Source: Nepenthes gracilis (taxonomy: Eukaryota; Streptophyta; Magnoliopsida; Caryophyllales; Nepenthaceae). From it: a stretch of DNA of 64,000 bases. Position numbers and translations under genes: made by a program. The notes under the pieces are model-generated. The model searched no databases. It was not told where the DNA came from and saw nothing but the letters and a program-made list of their open reading frames with translations. Location: assembly GCA_033239525.1 (NCBI GenBank), contig BSYO01000006.1:20670175-20734174 (forward strand), in the 5' to 3' direction. Positions 46,600-59,498 of this stretch are shown here, piece after piece (within the stretch, counting starts at the first letter, position 1; every line of letters begins with the position of its first letter).

Positions 46600-47540
46600 C
46601 GTCCACTAAAAATCATTAGTCTTCGTCCCTCTCAGGGCCTTGAAAAATGGTAGATACTTCTTGGTCGACTTGGCCAAAAAGTGAGACAGTGTTGTCAGTC
46701 TCCCAATAAGCTTCTGGACCTTCTTCACAGTCTGATGGGGCTTCATGTCGAGGATGACCTTGATCTTTTTTAAATTTGTCTCGATCCTCTGGCGTAAAAC
46801 AATGTAAGCCAATAACTTTCCTGATGTCACTTTAAATGTACACTTGGTTAGGTTGAGTTTCATCTGGTGAGTTCTTAGGACACTGAAGGTCTCGTCCAGA
46901 TCTTGGATGTGGTAGTCTGTTATTCTGCTTTTAACGAGTATGTTGTCCACATAGACCTCCACGTTCCTTCCAATCTGATTGTTGAACATTTTATTTACGA
47001 ACCTCTAGTAAGTGGCAACAGCATTCTTGAGGTCAAAGGGTATAAATTTATAATAGTATGTCCCTTGGTCCGTAATGAACAATTTGTGCTCCTCATCGTC
47101 GGGGTTCATCATTATTTTTTTGTAACTCGAATACGCATCCATGAAACTTAGAAGATCATATGCGGACGTCAAGTTTACAAGTGAATCGATTCTTAGAAGC
47201 GGGAAGTTGTCCTTCGGGCATACTTTATTAGCGTCTGTAAAGTCCACGTACATCCTCCACTTTTCGTTATTCTTCTTCACCATTACAACGTTGGACAATT
47301 AATCTGGATAATGCACTTCACGTATGAATCCAGCGTCCAGAAGTTTATTTATCTCTTCCTGGATAGCCACCAACTTTTTCATGAAATAATTTCTTCTTTT
47401 TTGTTGGATAGGCTTATGACTGGTATCTATGCCCAATTTATGAACCATTACTCTAATCGATATCCCTGGCATATCTTCGGTGTCCAGGCAAAGACATCCG
47501 AATTTTTCTGTAAGAAACCGATGGGCTGCTCCCAAAAAGG
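46600..47540 (-). pseudogene. Reverse transcriptase of the Tat-type element, active site mutated
   Basis: Frames 47299-47535, 47005-47298 and 46606-46989 form one RT. Visible are FIREVHYPD, then WRMYVDFTDANKVCPKDNFP, FMDAYSSY, and YVDNILVKS. The catalytic YVDD has become YVDN (about 46942-46953), which should abolish polymerase activity. Stop codons separate the three frames at PD/LSNV and ATY/RFVNK. Ordinary Ty3 relatives have PFGLKNAGATYQR where this copy has PFDLKNAVATY. Confidence 0.88.
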
Positions 47541-47559
47541 CTGTGATAGTAAACTTTCA

Positions 47560-47990
47560 ATCTAGTTGATTTTTTTAGGATCTCTGGGATCCAAAAGGAT
47601 TTGATCAATTGCGTCTCCAGACTTGACCTGCTACAGCGTTGTTTCATCGCGGAAGTCCAAATCTTCAATGGGTTGAGGAAAATGTGTCTGCGTAATTTGC
47701 GATAGATAGTATGTTTGTCTGGCAATTTGATCTTCTAGGACTTTCCCAATTCCGCACGTCATGGAGAACTTCATTTTCAAATACGGGATTGAGGTTACGG
47801 CTCCAAAAGCAACCAAGTAAGGATGTTCGTGGATACCGTTGTAGACGAATGGGAGGTCTACTACCAAGAGCGAGAGGGTCTTGGTCACTATCCTTGGATA
47901 GGTCCCTACCATGACCTCAAGTTGGATGACTCCCTATATTGGTACTAGCTCATTGTCTAACCTGTAAAGGGGTCCTTCGGTAGCCACCAT
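47560..47990 (-). pseudogene. Protease-to-RT linker of the Tat-type element
   Basis: The minus-strand frame 47631-47912 reads LLVVDLPFVYNGIHEHPYLV followed by FGAVTSIPYLKMKF. In Tat-lineage polyproteins this follows the aspartic protease (pattern VxDxPSxYNxILGRPxL). The protease active-site triad itself was not clearly recovered. Confidence 0.65.
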
Positions 47991-48339
47991 CTGGCTTCTC
48001 TTGAATCCAAATTTAAAAAAGGTATCAAGGTAAAGTCAATTTTAAAACATTCATTATCAATGAATACTCATTTTATCTTATCGTCAATACTCTGTCAGAA
48101 ACAAGTGCGGTTACAACCAGAGGGTCAGAATGGGGGAATGTTACATGGGTCATATCTTCATTACTAAAACTAATAACCTCATCCCTAGATTCTACCCAAG
48201 GCTTCTTCTGTCATGCTGATAGATCCTCTATGTGCCTCTTCCTGCCGGACGAGTCGATATCATGTTGACAACTCCCGCTACCACTCGACTCCTTAGATGG
48301 TCTGCATTACCATCTCCTACTATTTTGAAAACTTGCTCA

Positions 48340-49880
48340 AATGTTTATAGAAAATGGTTAAGGTGACCTCTCTTGATGAGCTTCTCTATCTCCTTTTGCA
48401 GCATCCTACAGTCATCAATACTATGTCCTCAGCAGCGATAGTAGTGACAGTATTTGGACTGGTCACCATCTTCAAGATTTTTCAGCGCTTTGGGCCACTT
48501 CAAGAATTTTTCATCTCGAATCTGTATTAGGATATTAGTACGTGAGTCATTCAAGGGAGTCAGGTTCAATGACCTGTACTCACTTTGAACAGTCTGCTCG
48601 GACCACTCCCGCTTCTTGGGTGCCCGAGAGCCTTATCGGTCTTCGTGTTTTCTTTTTCCCTCTACTGTCTTCGAGGGGAAGCTTTCCACCTAGACGGACC
48701 TTTTCGCATTGTTGGCTTCTTCGACCGCTATGTACGCTCATGCCATGGCCTTGGCCTCTACGAGGATTTGGGGCCCCTTGTGGATGAGATATTTGAAGAA
48801 AGCTCCTCCCTCCAGTGTGGATAGGAAGGCATTCAGCTTCACCCTGTTCGCCAACTTTGAAATCTGTTGGGCCTCTGCAATGAATCAGGCCAGAAACTCT
48901 CTTAAGCTTTCCTTGGCCCCTTACTTCACTCGAGTAAGGTGCCAAGACTATTTCTCAATCCTCCTGCTAAAGGCAAATTGTGAGAGAAAACTGCCTGCCA
49001 ACACACTGAATAATTAAATGAAATTTGCACGCAGTCTGTAGAACCATATCTTGGCATCTCCTTTCAGTGTCAACGAAAAGCACTGACACATCGCCATCTC
49101 ATCCAAACCTGAAGGTTCAGATGTTCGCGAAAGTGGTCGAGATGATTCATTAGATCAACGCTTCCATCGTACACATCGAGGTTTTCATATTAAACTTTGG
49201 GGGGAGTAGTCTCGTCCAAATCTCCATTGTAAACGGGGATTGACGCAGATCTGTGGCTCCTCCTCCATTGTCTCTGCCAAAAACTCACTGAAAGACCTTT
49301 TCCAGCTTTTCCTCCACATGGGGTGGAGCCATCATTTTCTTCTTGTTAAGGTAGTTTCTCAACTCGTAGGGGTCTTGAGCAGCCTGCGGCTTTGATAGGC
49401 ACCTACCCTAGGAGGAATCTCGTTATGAGGAGGCTCCTCCTACATGGGGTGCTCCTGTAAAAAGCAAGGATTTCTCCTCTCTGAACTCTCCTCCTGAACC
49501 CGAGGACCCAAGCAACCTTTAAGTCGTTGTGGGACTCTACTGTTCAAGGCAACTTGCGTCCTCAGGTCCTCATACCAGATTGCTTGCCTCATGGGGTGCT
49601 TCTTCCTCTTACCAATTTTCTGGGACGTCGTGATTTGGGAGGCGTTGGAGGGCACCCCCTTTCGCTGCTTGTCCATTTTCGAACAAAGCATCTAGATGAC
49701 ATTGGTTACATCGTCCATTCTCACTGCCAGTGCTCAAACATAGGGGTCAAGATGTTCTTCTATCCTAACGCCCACAGCAGGGCCATTGCCACAGGAAGCG
49801 GCCTCTCTCACTAGAGCAATGATTTGTCTTCTTGTGTTCATCATTCTTTCAGTTTTTAGTTTCTCAGAAGATGTGTTAAC
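48340..49880 (-). pseudogene. gag region of the Tat-type element
   Basis: On the minus strand the capsid-type segment (about 48740-48920) reads LKRFLAWFIAEAQQIS-like and NAFLSTLEGGAFFKYL sequence. A terminal segment (48387-48476) reads SKYCHYYRC, a stop, then GHSIDDCRMLQKEIEKLI, the zinc-binding tail of this lineage (C-H-H-C pattern) with a stop in the middle. The remainder toward the primer site is frame-broken. It would encode the virus-like-particle protein. Confidence 0.7.
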
Positions 49881-49895
49881 TTGACTTTTCGTTGG

Positions 49896-49915
49896 TTCTC
49901 ACAGACGATGCCAAA
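49896..49915 (-). other. Primer-site region next to the 5' LTR
   Basis: On the minus strand TTTGGCATCGTCTGTGAGAA follows the 5' LTR directly. It resembles the TTTGGCGCCGTCTGTGGG word that follows the 5' LTR in many plant Ty3 elements, with CG to AT changes. The tRNA primer is not assigned. Confidence 0.6.
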
Positions 49916-51009
49916 TATTACATCCTCGAATCTTGATTTCAATATGGACGAGAACCGAAAGTAAAGTAATATCAATATAGTGTATGAGTAGATGGGAGAA
50001 AGAGAGATAGTGACACGTGACACGTAGAGTTTTAATTGGAAAATCCTCTTCTAAATGAGAAAAAAAATCATGAGATTTTGAGTCCGAGAATAATTTCACT
50101 ATCCAAGTATTTGAATAAAAAGGGGAGAAAGCAAAGTGTATTGTGAATCTCAAGGATCACTCTTATAAATACAAGTATTCTCCCAGTTAGAAGTGTAAGT
50201 GGCCTGCTTTTTCTCTCTCTATGGGAGTAAATACAAGTGAAATAAATTTTGGGATCTTTTATTTGGTATACAATGAAGGCTTATATAGTGGTAGTGTCCT
50301 CCTGCATGGAGTGGCTATGTGGAGGTGGCATGTGCAGAAAAGCTTACCACTAACTCTACAAATCCCTTTTATCGTGGCAAAAAAATTGCGTCTATGTGGG
50401 TTGGCTATGTGAGATGTCATTTTAGTAGCGATCACACCTGCTTTATAGGCCATCATTCCCTGTGAAGGTCGCGTGTTGCAGAAATCACGCATGCCTTTGT
50501 AAAAGTCAACAATTTGAATTAGTATTCTCGATCATCTTGAGCTTCCTTTTTGTACTTGTGCCGTTGGGAGCTTATCAGAGTTCGCATCCTTGGTGAACGC
50601 TTTGGGCTCTCTTGAGTCTGCGAGCCTTTAGCACCAAGTGTTCTCGTCTTCATCAAGGTCTTTAGTCTTTGTCACGTCCGCGGACATTTAGCGGCAAACG
50701 TCCTCGAGCTTCAACTGAGGACTCGCGTAACACTAAGCTTTGGGCTCTTAGAGCCATATTTTCTATGCCATGTCCTCAAGGTTTTATTGGGGTCCTTTGT
50801 CTCTTATGGAGTCTTGAACTTCCAAAGTTAAGTCAACCTCTCGAACCGATTCAACTCTTTGGGCTTATTGGGTCATGGATCTAAGTCCTCAGGAATCCTG
50901 TACTGATTTTGCCTCTTGGGCCAAATCAGTATCGCGGGCCTCTTGGGACGTGGGCCCAATTCGCAAAAACAGGTTCCTTCATCGGGCCCTAGGTATCTAC
51001 AACCAATCA
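49916..51009 (-). repeat. 5' LTR of the Tat-type element
   Basis: It is 1094 bp and the partner of 39397-40406. On the minus strand it begins TGATTGGTTG and ends GTAATA, so the 3' terminus is not the usual CA; the TAACC duplication and the neighbouring primer region still place the boundary. It contains the roughly 85 bp missing from the other LTR (about 50664-50750). Confidence 0.87.
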
Positions 51010-51489
51010 TAACCTTACATAATTCTTTTGATCCTTTAAAATCTTTTAAATTTAACGTATTTTATACTTATTTTAATATTTTATAGTTTTTGGATATTAT
51101 ATCCATACTAGTATAAAATTGATAATAAAATAAAAAAATTAAAATAAATTTTAAAAATAGAAAAAAAAATTCAATAAATTAAAAAAATAATAAAAGTAAG
51201 ATGAGTATTAAATTTTTTCTATGTAATCAGTCATTGGGGGGATAAAAAAAAGGTTTGGCCCAATCACTCGTAATTAATATATTTTAACATTTAATCGACA
51301 CTTATTATTAATATATTATAGGAGTATATTAATCATAATAAATTATTTAAAAATCTTAATGAAAAATTACATTCAATAGATTCGCGTATCACTTACATGA
51401 TGCAAGTAAGCAAGTGTATGAACTCTTTTCTTGTCGGTGGGTTCCTAAAATTTTAATGGTGTAGATTTTAAATTATATACAAATTCTAT

Positions 51490-52607
51490 GTAATATTTCA
51501 GTTGCATTTTGGATTTTGGGAGCCCAATGCAACACAAGTGTTTGGGAGTGTAGAATGTGGAGAAGATGTTAAAATCGGGTTTTATATGGAAAGCCTCCTC
51601 TTAAATGAGGAGAAAAAATCATGAGGCTCTGAGCCTATAAAAATGCTTCACTATTATTTGAAGTTTTACAAAGTACAAGTTTTGGAGTATCTTCCCTTTT
51701 TCTTTCCTTAGTCTTTCTCTCCGTTGGAAGCTCTCTCTTTTGGAGCTTTTTTGCCTTCTTTTCCTTTTGCCTAAAAGAGCCCAAAAGAAGGATTCTTTGA
51801 GGAGAGATTTTGCTAAGTATTTATAGGAAAAAGTGTGCCGTTGGGGAGGGGACATGTGGCGGCCAACGTATGGCCGGGAGGCTATCCACCTGTCTTGTCG
51901 GTCATGCCAAGTGCATGAGGGAGCCATTCACCTGCCCTGCTGTTTATGTCAGAAATGATGGAGTGGGCAGGAAAACACACCGCTAGTGCCGTTGGTAGGG
52001 CCTGAGCATGTTAGACGTGTAGACTCTAGGCGTCAATCTTGATTTGACTAGGCGTGCTCTGTGGAGGCGGCGTCTTGTAGTGGTTGCAGGTTCCTTGGAA
52101 ATTGATGAAGTTGCTTAGTTGGCACTTTCGGCCACGTATGATATAGTCCTCGTCCTTGTGTGGCGTGTCTTTTCTCTTTGTGAGTTCGCGAACTCGTTGA
52201 AGAAGGCAACTCTCGGATATTAACCGTCTTTCAGAGGATCTTTGGTTCTTCGTGGAATGTCCTCGGGTCTTTCTTTGACTTTTCGGACTAATCTGAGGCC
52301 TGATAGAACTTCTGAGGTTCTCGAGCTTCTTCTTCTAATCCTCGTACCTGAATGTCATCAGCTATTTGCGATGTCCTCGAGCCCCTATTGGCCAAGGGGA
52401 CCTCTCGGACCTTTGCTGTATCTTTGGCTTTTGGGAAACTAACCCGTGCTCTCGGACTTATTAGGCCAGTCTAACGTAATGAGCTAGCCTCGGTTTTGGG
52501 CCTCTTGAGCCGTCCAGTCCTCTTGGTCCGTGGATACATTTCTGGACTTTTCACTTGGACCCTTCCTTTGAGTCGTGTTTTATGGGTCCTTATATTTGGA
52601 CCCAATA
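51490..52607 (-). mobile_element. Lone LTR related to the Tat-type element
   Basis: The segment 51590-51660 (AAATGAGGAGAAAAAATCATGAGG, then a CACTATT word) aligns with 50046-50105 of the 5' LTR, and the closing part (CTTGGGCC, CTCGGAC and GGACCC words) resembles that LTR's right third. No polypurine tract or internal sequence follows, so it is probably a solo LTR of a related family. No matching target duplication was found, so limits are approximate. Confidence 0.55.
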
Positions 52608-55600
52608 ATTTTATACATTTTTTAATATTAACATTTTATTAATAAAAAATTAAAAAACTTGTTATATATTTTTAATTTTAAATCTCGTATGTTAGATAAA
52701 AAAATTAATAAATAAAAATTATGTATCAATTACATCTCATTACCCCAAATTCGTCCCGAAACCAGCCCTCAGACCAGAAATCCCTAAAAAAGCATGAATA
52801 CTAAAAAACAAAAAAAGAATGATAGTACGTCTGATAAATTAGAGCTTTTTATTTTATTTTTTTATTTTATAATCTATTAAATTTGTTTTATAATTTCAAT
52901 AGTTTAAATAATAAAAATAAAAATATGAAAATAAAATATAAAAATATAGAAAATATAAAATCCCGGACAGGATCGAGTGGGGCTGTTGCTCTTCTAAACA
53001 TTACGATCGTAGCTGGCTAGGTTATCTTCATATTGCATGCATGCTATGTCACGGCCGGATATAAGCTTTGGGAAAATGGATTAATAATATTTACAAAATG
53101 TATATTACTCGAACTAATTTATTTAAAACTTTAAATATTAATTAAATCTTTTTAATATTGTGAAATACTACATAAATGTAATATCTATAATAAATAATAA
53201 TTTTAAATATTTTTAAAAATAATAAATAATTAAAAAGATCATATATTTAACTAGTTATATTAAAATATGTATAACTAAGACATATTTAATTGTTATATAT
53301 ACGTGTGTGCATGTATGTATATGCATATATGTACAATGTATATATGATTTGATTTAATTTGTTTTAAACTTTTTAAATTATAATCAAATTAAAAGTATGA
53401 CTTAGATAAAAAAAAAAAAAAACTGTTACCAAAACCACATACTTTATAAATCATTATTTATAATTTGAATTAGCTTGATATAAAATGTTTGAAAATATTG
53501 TTAAATCTATCTTTAATGTTGATAGAATTTATGATATTAAGTTATAAATTGAATATATTATTTGACATCCTAAGCTTGATGAAGGCACAAGTTGTTTTGT
53601 GTCTTAGAAATAGATGGTTGCTTAGTAATGGCTTAAATGGTTTTACTATTATCTTGATAATGGCATAAGATATTTGCAAAATAGTTGCTCAAGCATAATT
53701 CAATTTCTACCTCACTATCAATTGCATGGAGCCAAAATACTTACCGGAGGGTTTTTAGTTTTTTTTTTTTTCTTTTTTACTATTTTTAGAGCCAAAATCT
53801 ATTTCATATGTGGGAGTGGAAGGCATTGAATTGGCGCATTGGGATTAGAGTCTTGGTATACTAAGATATCTCATATGCTTTTATTATAGAAATTACTTTT
53901 ATTAATTAGTAACTACCTAAAAAGTTTTGTTACTAGGTTTGTATGCATATTGAAGGTGTGTTTATGGTCAAAGTAGTTCAATCAATCAAAAAAATTGACT
54001 CAAAAAAACCAGAAAATGTTGGACAATTGTAGATTTATAGTTCTAATGAGGACCTCTGTTTAGAGAAGGAGTTCATATGTTATTAATGAGTTAATAATAT
54101 ATATGGTATTAATATGTTAGAAGTTTAACTTATTATCTATTTATCAGCTTATAATTTAACTTTTTGTTAGGTTATGGATAATTTTTATATGAAATTCATA
54201 CACATTTGACATATCAATTGATAATTTAAATTGGGTCACATGGATATTATATGGATATTAAAAATATTATAAATTAGAAGAATTTGATTTGATTAAAAAA
54301 GATTTTATTTTATTTAATTTTATTAAAATATTTTATTTGATAAAATTTTATTTTATTTTTATATTTTAAAAATATATCATATTATTTTTTAATTTTAAAA
54401 TATTATCAGTTAAAAAATTATATAAAATTCTCTATATAAAAATTTTAGTGTTAATGTTAAATCTATTATTAATAAGTTAAATAAAATTTAAATATATTAT
54501 TATATTTATTGTATTAACAAATTTAGCAGTTGACAATTGACAAGAAGTTTGAGTTTTATTCTACTACACCAAATTATATGTATTTAGATCAAACCTCAAC
54601 ACCTTTTTCATTAATAGATTTTTAATTAGCCACAAAAATTTATTATTTGAACAAGATATAAAATAACTTTTCTTTGTCACAATATTATATGTTACATTTA
54701 TTTTTACATTTTATTTTATATTATATACATATCTAAATAATGACATATATTTAAAATCCTACCTTCGTAATTTTATGAAACATATCAAAATTATGAGTTT
54801 TGGAATTTATATTTTCACATAAAAATACATATTTATCCTCATAAAATCATGGGTATTTTTGTTTCAGAACAACTTACTTGGTTTTCGTTCTTAGTTGCAT
54901 TAACAGTGCTGGTTAGAATTAATGCACAAATTCCTACATCTCGATTTTCAAAACGGGCAATGACCAGCCACAACCAATAAAAGACTTAAAAGATGAACGA
55001 GAATCGATGACATTCAGTAGTAGATCTGCATCCACCATTAATGAGGAGGGAAATTTTACATCCCCAGCACCCCCCCCCCAAAAAAAAAAAAAAAACAAAC
55101 AGAAGAAGAGAAAATACAACATCAGATCGCCATTAAATCGAGGATTAGGCAATTAAAATAATAATTTCATAACTTTAATTCTTATAATTACCAACAAAAA
55201 TTGAAAGAAGAGGCAGAATTCAGCAAAGGCAATTAAAGTTTACACTCTTTCCACTTAGCATATATGGAGATTCACGTCTAATTAATGCTTTCGTCCAATC
55301 TTCTTCAAGGATAGTCGATTCAGGCATGTCAATAAATATTTCTAATTGCAAATCATTAGAGATAATTTATCCCGAGATAGCAGAGAAAATAAAAGGCCAA
55401 AAAAAAAAAAAACAAAAGAGAGAGACAGAGAGAAGTACTTCTCTTTTGTTAGGAACGGCGTACCCTACCGTACGAGCCACCGTATGGGATACGACAGACT
55501 ATTATTTCTGTATATTTTATTTGTTTTTATTAAACATATTTATATTTTCATACATATTTGTCAAACTTACTTATTGTTAAAAACTTTATATATAGTTCAA

Positions 55601-56880
55601 TTGTATAATCATGAGTACATCATGATTTTGAGTTCAAATTATCGGGTTAGATTGATTCAATTATACTTGTTCATGAAAAGAGTAAAATAAACCCATAATT
55701 ATTCATATGCCAGACTTATAAAACATATAAATATTTATTAGATAATAAACTTATTGAATTGACTCGAATAAAAAACTATATATAAACCTTTGTTACAGGA
55801 ATCATCCAAATGATTCACAGGCATAAGACACCTTAGTTTTTGATATATGTATCGTAGTATTTCAATATTACTAATATGTATTTAATAACTGAAAACATAA
55901 AAATTATTACCAATTGTTGCAAAAACAAATGAAAATATAAAAGTGATCAACAAAGAAACATTTATTGTATCAAAAGGGAAAATGTCCCATTTGATTAAAA
56001 AAATTACATATTGATAAATCATTGACCAATATAAAATAACAATTAAGAAATTTTCTTAATTTATTAGTTAAATCATTTGTTTCACAACATGTAGATGGAG
56101 ATGAAGCAATCAAATAGATATTGACGTTTTTGTTCACCACCTCATGGGCATCCTCACTAACGCTTTTGGATTAACGGGAGGTTCCCCCATAAAGAGTATT
56201 AACTTCTTAAAATTTGTTCTGAAAATAAGATGATTAAATAATTAAACCTTTACAAAAAACTTTTATAGAAACACATCAATAAACGAGCAATCTTCCTACT
56301 TCGTCTGGACATCTATATTATATCGATTGTTGGCCCTCAATCCGGTAGAAGATCTTATTAATTACTAATTATTATAAAAATTAATTCAAGGAGAACTAAC
56401 AGGGTTTAATCCATCCATATTAAAAGAGAATAATATAGTCGGTCAGATAGGATCCTATATATTTCTACTGTCTGGTGCTAAACTCAATTAAGTCTCACAT
56501 ATTTCAGTATCTCATCGTGTTACTCAAGAAATTCACTTTAGCCTTTTTATAGGTACAGAGGAAACATTAACGTGTATAATTAATCCCATGATTATGCACT
56601 TTAATGGAGATTGAAATCCCAAGTTTTCGTATGAGAAGGCCTCTGTTTCATGGAGATTAAAAAAGCTTTAATGGAGATTTATGGGGGAACTCAAGGCCCA
56701 TCTAACTTGTCGTCATCAACTGAATAATATATTTTACTTAACTTTTATATTTAATTATATATATATATATCAAAATTTTAATTTTATATTTATATATTAT
56801 AAAAGTACATCATATCTTATTTCAACCGATTAAAAAATTCTGATATTGAAATTCAATGTTTTCTAAAAAAAATATATATA
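52608..56880. other. AT-rich noncoding spacer
   Basis: About 4.3 kb with no supported gene. A GC-richer patch at 52960-53070 and another at 55435-55500 (with CCGTACGAG and CCGTATGGG words) have no recognisable content. A C9-A15 run lies at 55072-55095. Open frames of 70-115 codons here reflect composition. Confidence 0.55.
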
Positions 56881-56884
56881 TCGT

Positions 56885-57545
56885 GGGGGCTTCTGACATA
56901 AAAAGAGAGATTATTTTGCTCTTACACTGGCAGTGAAACACAGTCAGATCAGTTCAAACGCATTGTAACAAAAGGAAAGTTTCTCAATCATTCTCTTCCA
57001 TAGATATTCACACTAAGTCCAATCCTAAATGAGAATGTCCCCCGAATCATGACCATCAGTATACCAGATCAAACCAGCATGTATGCATGCATGCCAAACA
57101 TGCCTCACAGAAATAATATATAGACGGACAGCAAGAAACAGCAAAAGAAGACATGAGTTCTCCGTTTCACATACATACATGCATGCATGCACAATGAAGA
57201 ATGGGAAGTGGAAGAGGACGAAGACGAAGAGGGAGAGAGAAGGAATGTGCTGAGCGCACTGCCCACGTATGGCTGGACCGCCATGAACAGAAACAAAAAA
57301 GATGTCGACGATGAATAGTCCAGCTGAAGAAGTAACCGGCAACAATACGGTTAAACCGGGAACGAAAAGCTGCCTCGGAGTTCAAAACCAACCAGAAACC
57401 ATAACCAAGCCGTGTTTTACTCTTACATATTTTGGCAGGTTGATAATATTAATAATTAATGATGATTACTTCCTAAAACCCCAGATCCCAATGGCTATAC
57501 CCAGAAAAGGAACATCCTTTATAACTTTCCAATTAAATAGCGGTA
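56885..57545. other. GC-elevated island, possible transcript of unknown type
   Basis: It is richer in GC than its surroundings, with overlapping frames on both strands (106 codons minus at 57025-57345; 82 codons plus at 57302-57550), none resembling a known protein. Two CATGCATGCATGC-like runs (57078-57090, 57178-57191) are present. It lies 0.5-1.1 kb beyond the stop of the SRS gene and could be its distal 3' region or an independent noncoding RNA. Confidence 0.25.
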
Positions 57546-58013
57546 CTTGATTACTTGTTCATATCAACTAGAACTAGGCTTCGATTATATATTTTTATGA
57601 AATTTATTTGGAATTATTCAAGATTGTAACTTTTTGTCAAAAACAATTTTCAGACATGAGATTTCAAAATATTGGAAAAGATGGAATATGACAATTAATT
57701 TTAACCTGGAAAAATAGTCTGAAATTTATTATAGGGTAATGAATCTAGGATTAGGATTTGAAGCAGGATATTATTAACCCAACAAAATTAAGCAACCATA
57801 AAATTTTGAATGGAAACAGACTATTCCACATGGAATGGCCAAATCTAGTTTTCTCCTCTCTTCCTTTCTTTTTTTTTTAAATCCTTCTTAGCCAGTTCTG
57901 TTGGCTTTAAAAATGTACCTCTACAACTAGAAAGATGATCATAAATTTCTGAATGCAATGATTTCATGGGGAAATAGAGAAAAGCTTGTTGAAAACGCTG
58001 TTGTATTTTCCTT

Positions 58014-59498
58014 TTAAGGTCTTGGGTTGGGGAAGAATTGCGTACCGGCCACCAAGTAAGAGCTGAGCGTCGTTGAGTACAAAGAAGGGTCAAGAAATGC
58101 CACAGGCGATGAAGCCACAGCAGTAGAGGTAGAAGCCGCCGGTATAGAGGGGGTGCCCGTGGGTATCAGATTTAGCGGCTGAGCTCCTTCCTTAGCGGAA
58201 GAGCTTTCGCCACCAGCAGCAGTGTAGCTGCCCTCAGGCCCCTGATCATATAGAATTCCCTTGAACACATGGCCACCGATGCTGACAGCCGTCTGATATG
58301 CGTATTGATCCTCACCGTATTCGATTGAGCTCACTCTAACGCACCGGAATACCGCCTGAGAGCTCACTTCCGCCGGGAAATCTCCCACTTCCAGCCCTTG
58401 CAACAAAATCCAGACCCGTTTAGAAAATCTTATCTCGCTTATCGATATTACTAAAATACCAGTAGATTAATAGTAATAAAAGAAATCGAGCGGATAAAGA
58501 TAGTAAAAGTAAGAGTTGGCAGACTAAATTAGGCATGCACATTCACCTTCACGGATCGGATCATATTCATGGACACAGAGGAAGACTAGTCATTGTTTCC
58601 TTCGTCAGGAATACTAAAGAACAGTAATGCTAATACTAAAAGCAAAAAAATAAAGATTGATTGAAAAGAAAGGTTTGATGGGATTATTCTGTACATGAAG
58701 ATTGTTTTCATCCACACGCAATCGATATGGTCCTCCTGTTTAACTCTAAAATGCCATCCCCTCTTTCATGTAGAGATAAAATTTCCTCTTTTTTATTTAG
58801 TTTGGCGCAAAATTAATGGAGGAGAGAGAGAGAATGGACTGAGTACCTTGGGTAAGAGTGGTCAAGCGAGTGCAGACGAGAGAGGAGGAAGAAGACGGAT
58901 CCTCAGCTCTCTTCTTCTTGTAATTCTCTCCGCGGAGCTGCTGCTGCTGCTGCTGTTCCTCCTGCTGTTGGAGAGCAGCGAGCTGCTGTTGTCTCTCTCT
59001 CCTCTTCGCGGCAGGGACCCAAGTGCTCTTAACGTGCGTAGCGCACTGAAATCCGCGGCTCTTGCAGCATGTTCTACATCTCATGTGCACACAGTCCTTC
59101 TTGGCTTGGTTTCCACAATCTTGGCAGCTCATAACCACGCCTCCCGCCGCCCTCATCGTCGCGGAATAGCCGGCGGATGATCTGCCGGGGTTGTCGTGAT
59201 CAGAGACGTTGATGGAGCTCCTGCTGGGCCCTACGCCCAATCCCACCGCTGACGCGTAGAGATCCTGCGAGGGATTTCCTCTCTCTTGCATATGCTGCTG
59301 CTGCTGCCATAGCTCGAAACCCTTGAAGGCGATGTCTTCATTTCTATAAAAGAACCAGTTTTCCGGGGAAATTTCTCCGGGTGGGTTATTACCGCTGCTC
59401 TGATGTCGCTGCTGATCGTCTCCTTCGCCTGCTGCTGTTGTTCTTCCTCTTCTTCCGCCGGAAGTACTACTGCTGCCTAATGGGAAGAACGCTGCCAT
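58014..59498 (-). CDS. SRS: SHI/STY (SRS) family zinc-finger transcription factor, 2 exons
   Basis: Plant-specific nuclear activator; family members promote auxin biosynthesis genes and control gynoecium, leaf and root development. Exons on the minus strand: 59498-58847 and 58396-58014, with a 450-bp GT-AG phase-1 intron, giving 344 residues. The RING-like zinc finger (125-155) has the exact spacing CX2CX7CXHX2CX2CX7CX2H, followed by a basic AAKRRERQ stretch and poly-Q runs. Residues about 233-272 form the IGGH dimerisation domain ([20 protein letters not shown], then [19 protein letters not shown]). The start at 59498 is the first ATG of the frame. [11 protein letters not shown] is typical of the family; subgroup (LRP1-like) is not settled. 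No lesion is visible. Confidence 0.95.

Larger units (their letters stand above)
39397..51009 (-). mobile_element. Ty3 retrotransposon of Tat/Retand type, complete but decayed, TAACC target duplication
   Basis: Two LTRs in direct orientation bound the element: 3' LTR at left (39397-40406), 5' LTR at right (49916-51009). TAACC flanks both ends (39392-39396 and 51010-51014). On the minus strand the order is primer-site region, gag, protease-linker, RT, RNase H, a second RNase H, integrase, then an ORF in the opposite orientation, polypurine tract and 3' LTR. The second RNase H and the antisense ORF are features of the plant Tat lineage. It is 11613 bp long, or about 9.3 kb without the nested solo LTR. 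Stops, frameshifts and a mutated RT active site make it non-autonomous. Confidence 0.9.

Noticed and set aside
44990..47990. A pararetrovirus origin for the RT-bearing region
   Set aside because: Integrase, two LTRs, target duplication and a Ty3-type domain order are present. No movement-protein or coat-protein signature was seen.
48580..48945. 121-codon minus-strand ORF in the gag region
   Set aside because: The gag-like capsid motifs are in a different minus-strand frame; this frame has no family features.
55435..55500. Palindromic CCGTACGAG/CCGTATGGG patch as an operator or transposon end
   Set aside because: It is a single short patch with no partner end and no target duplication.
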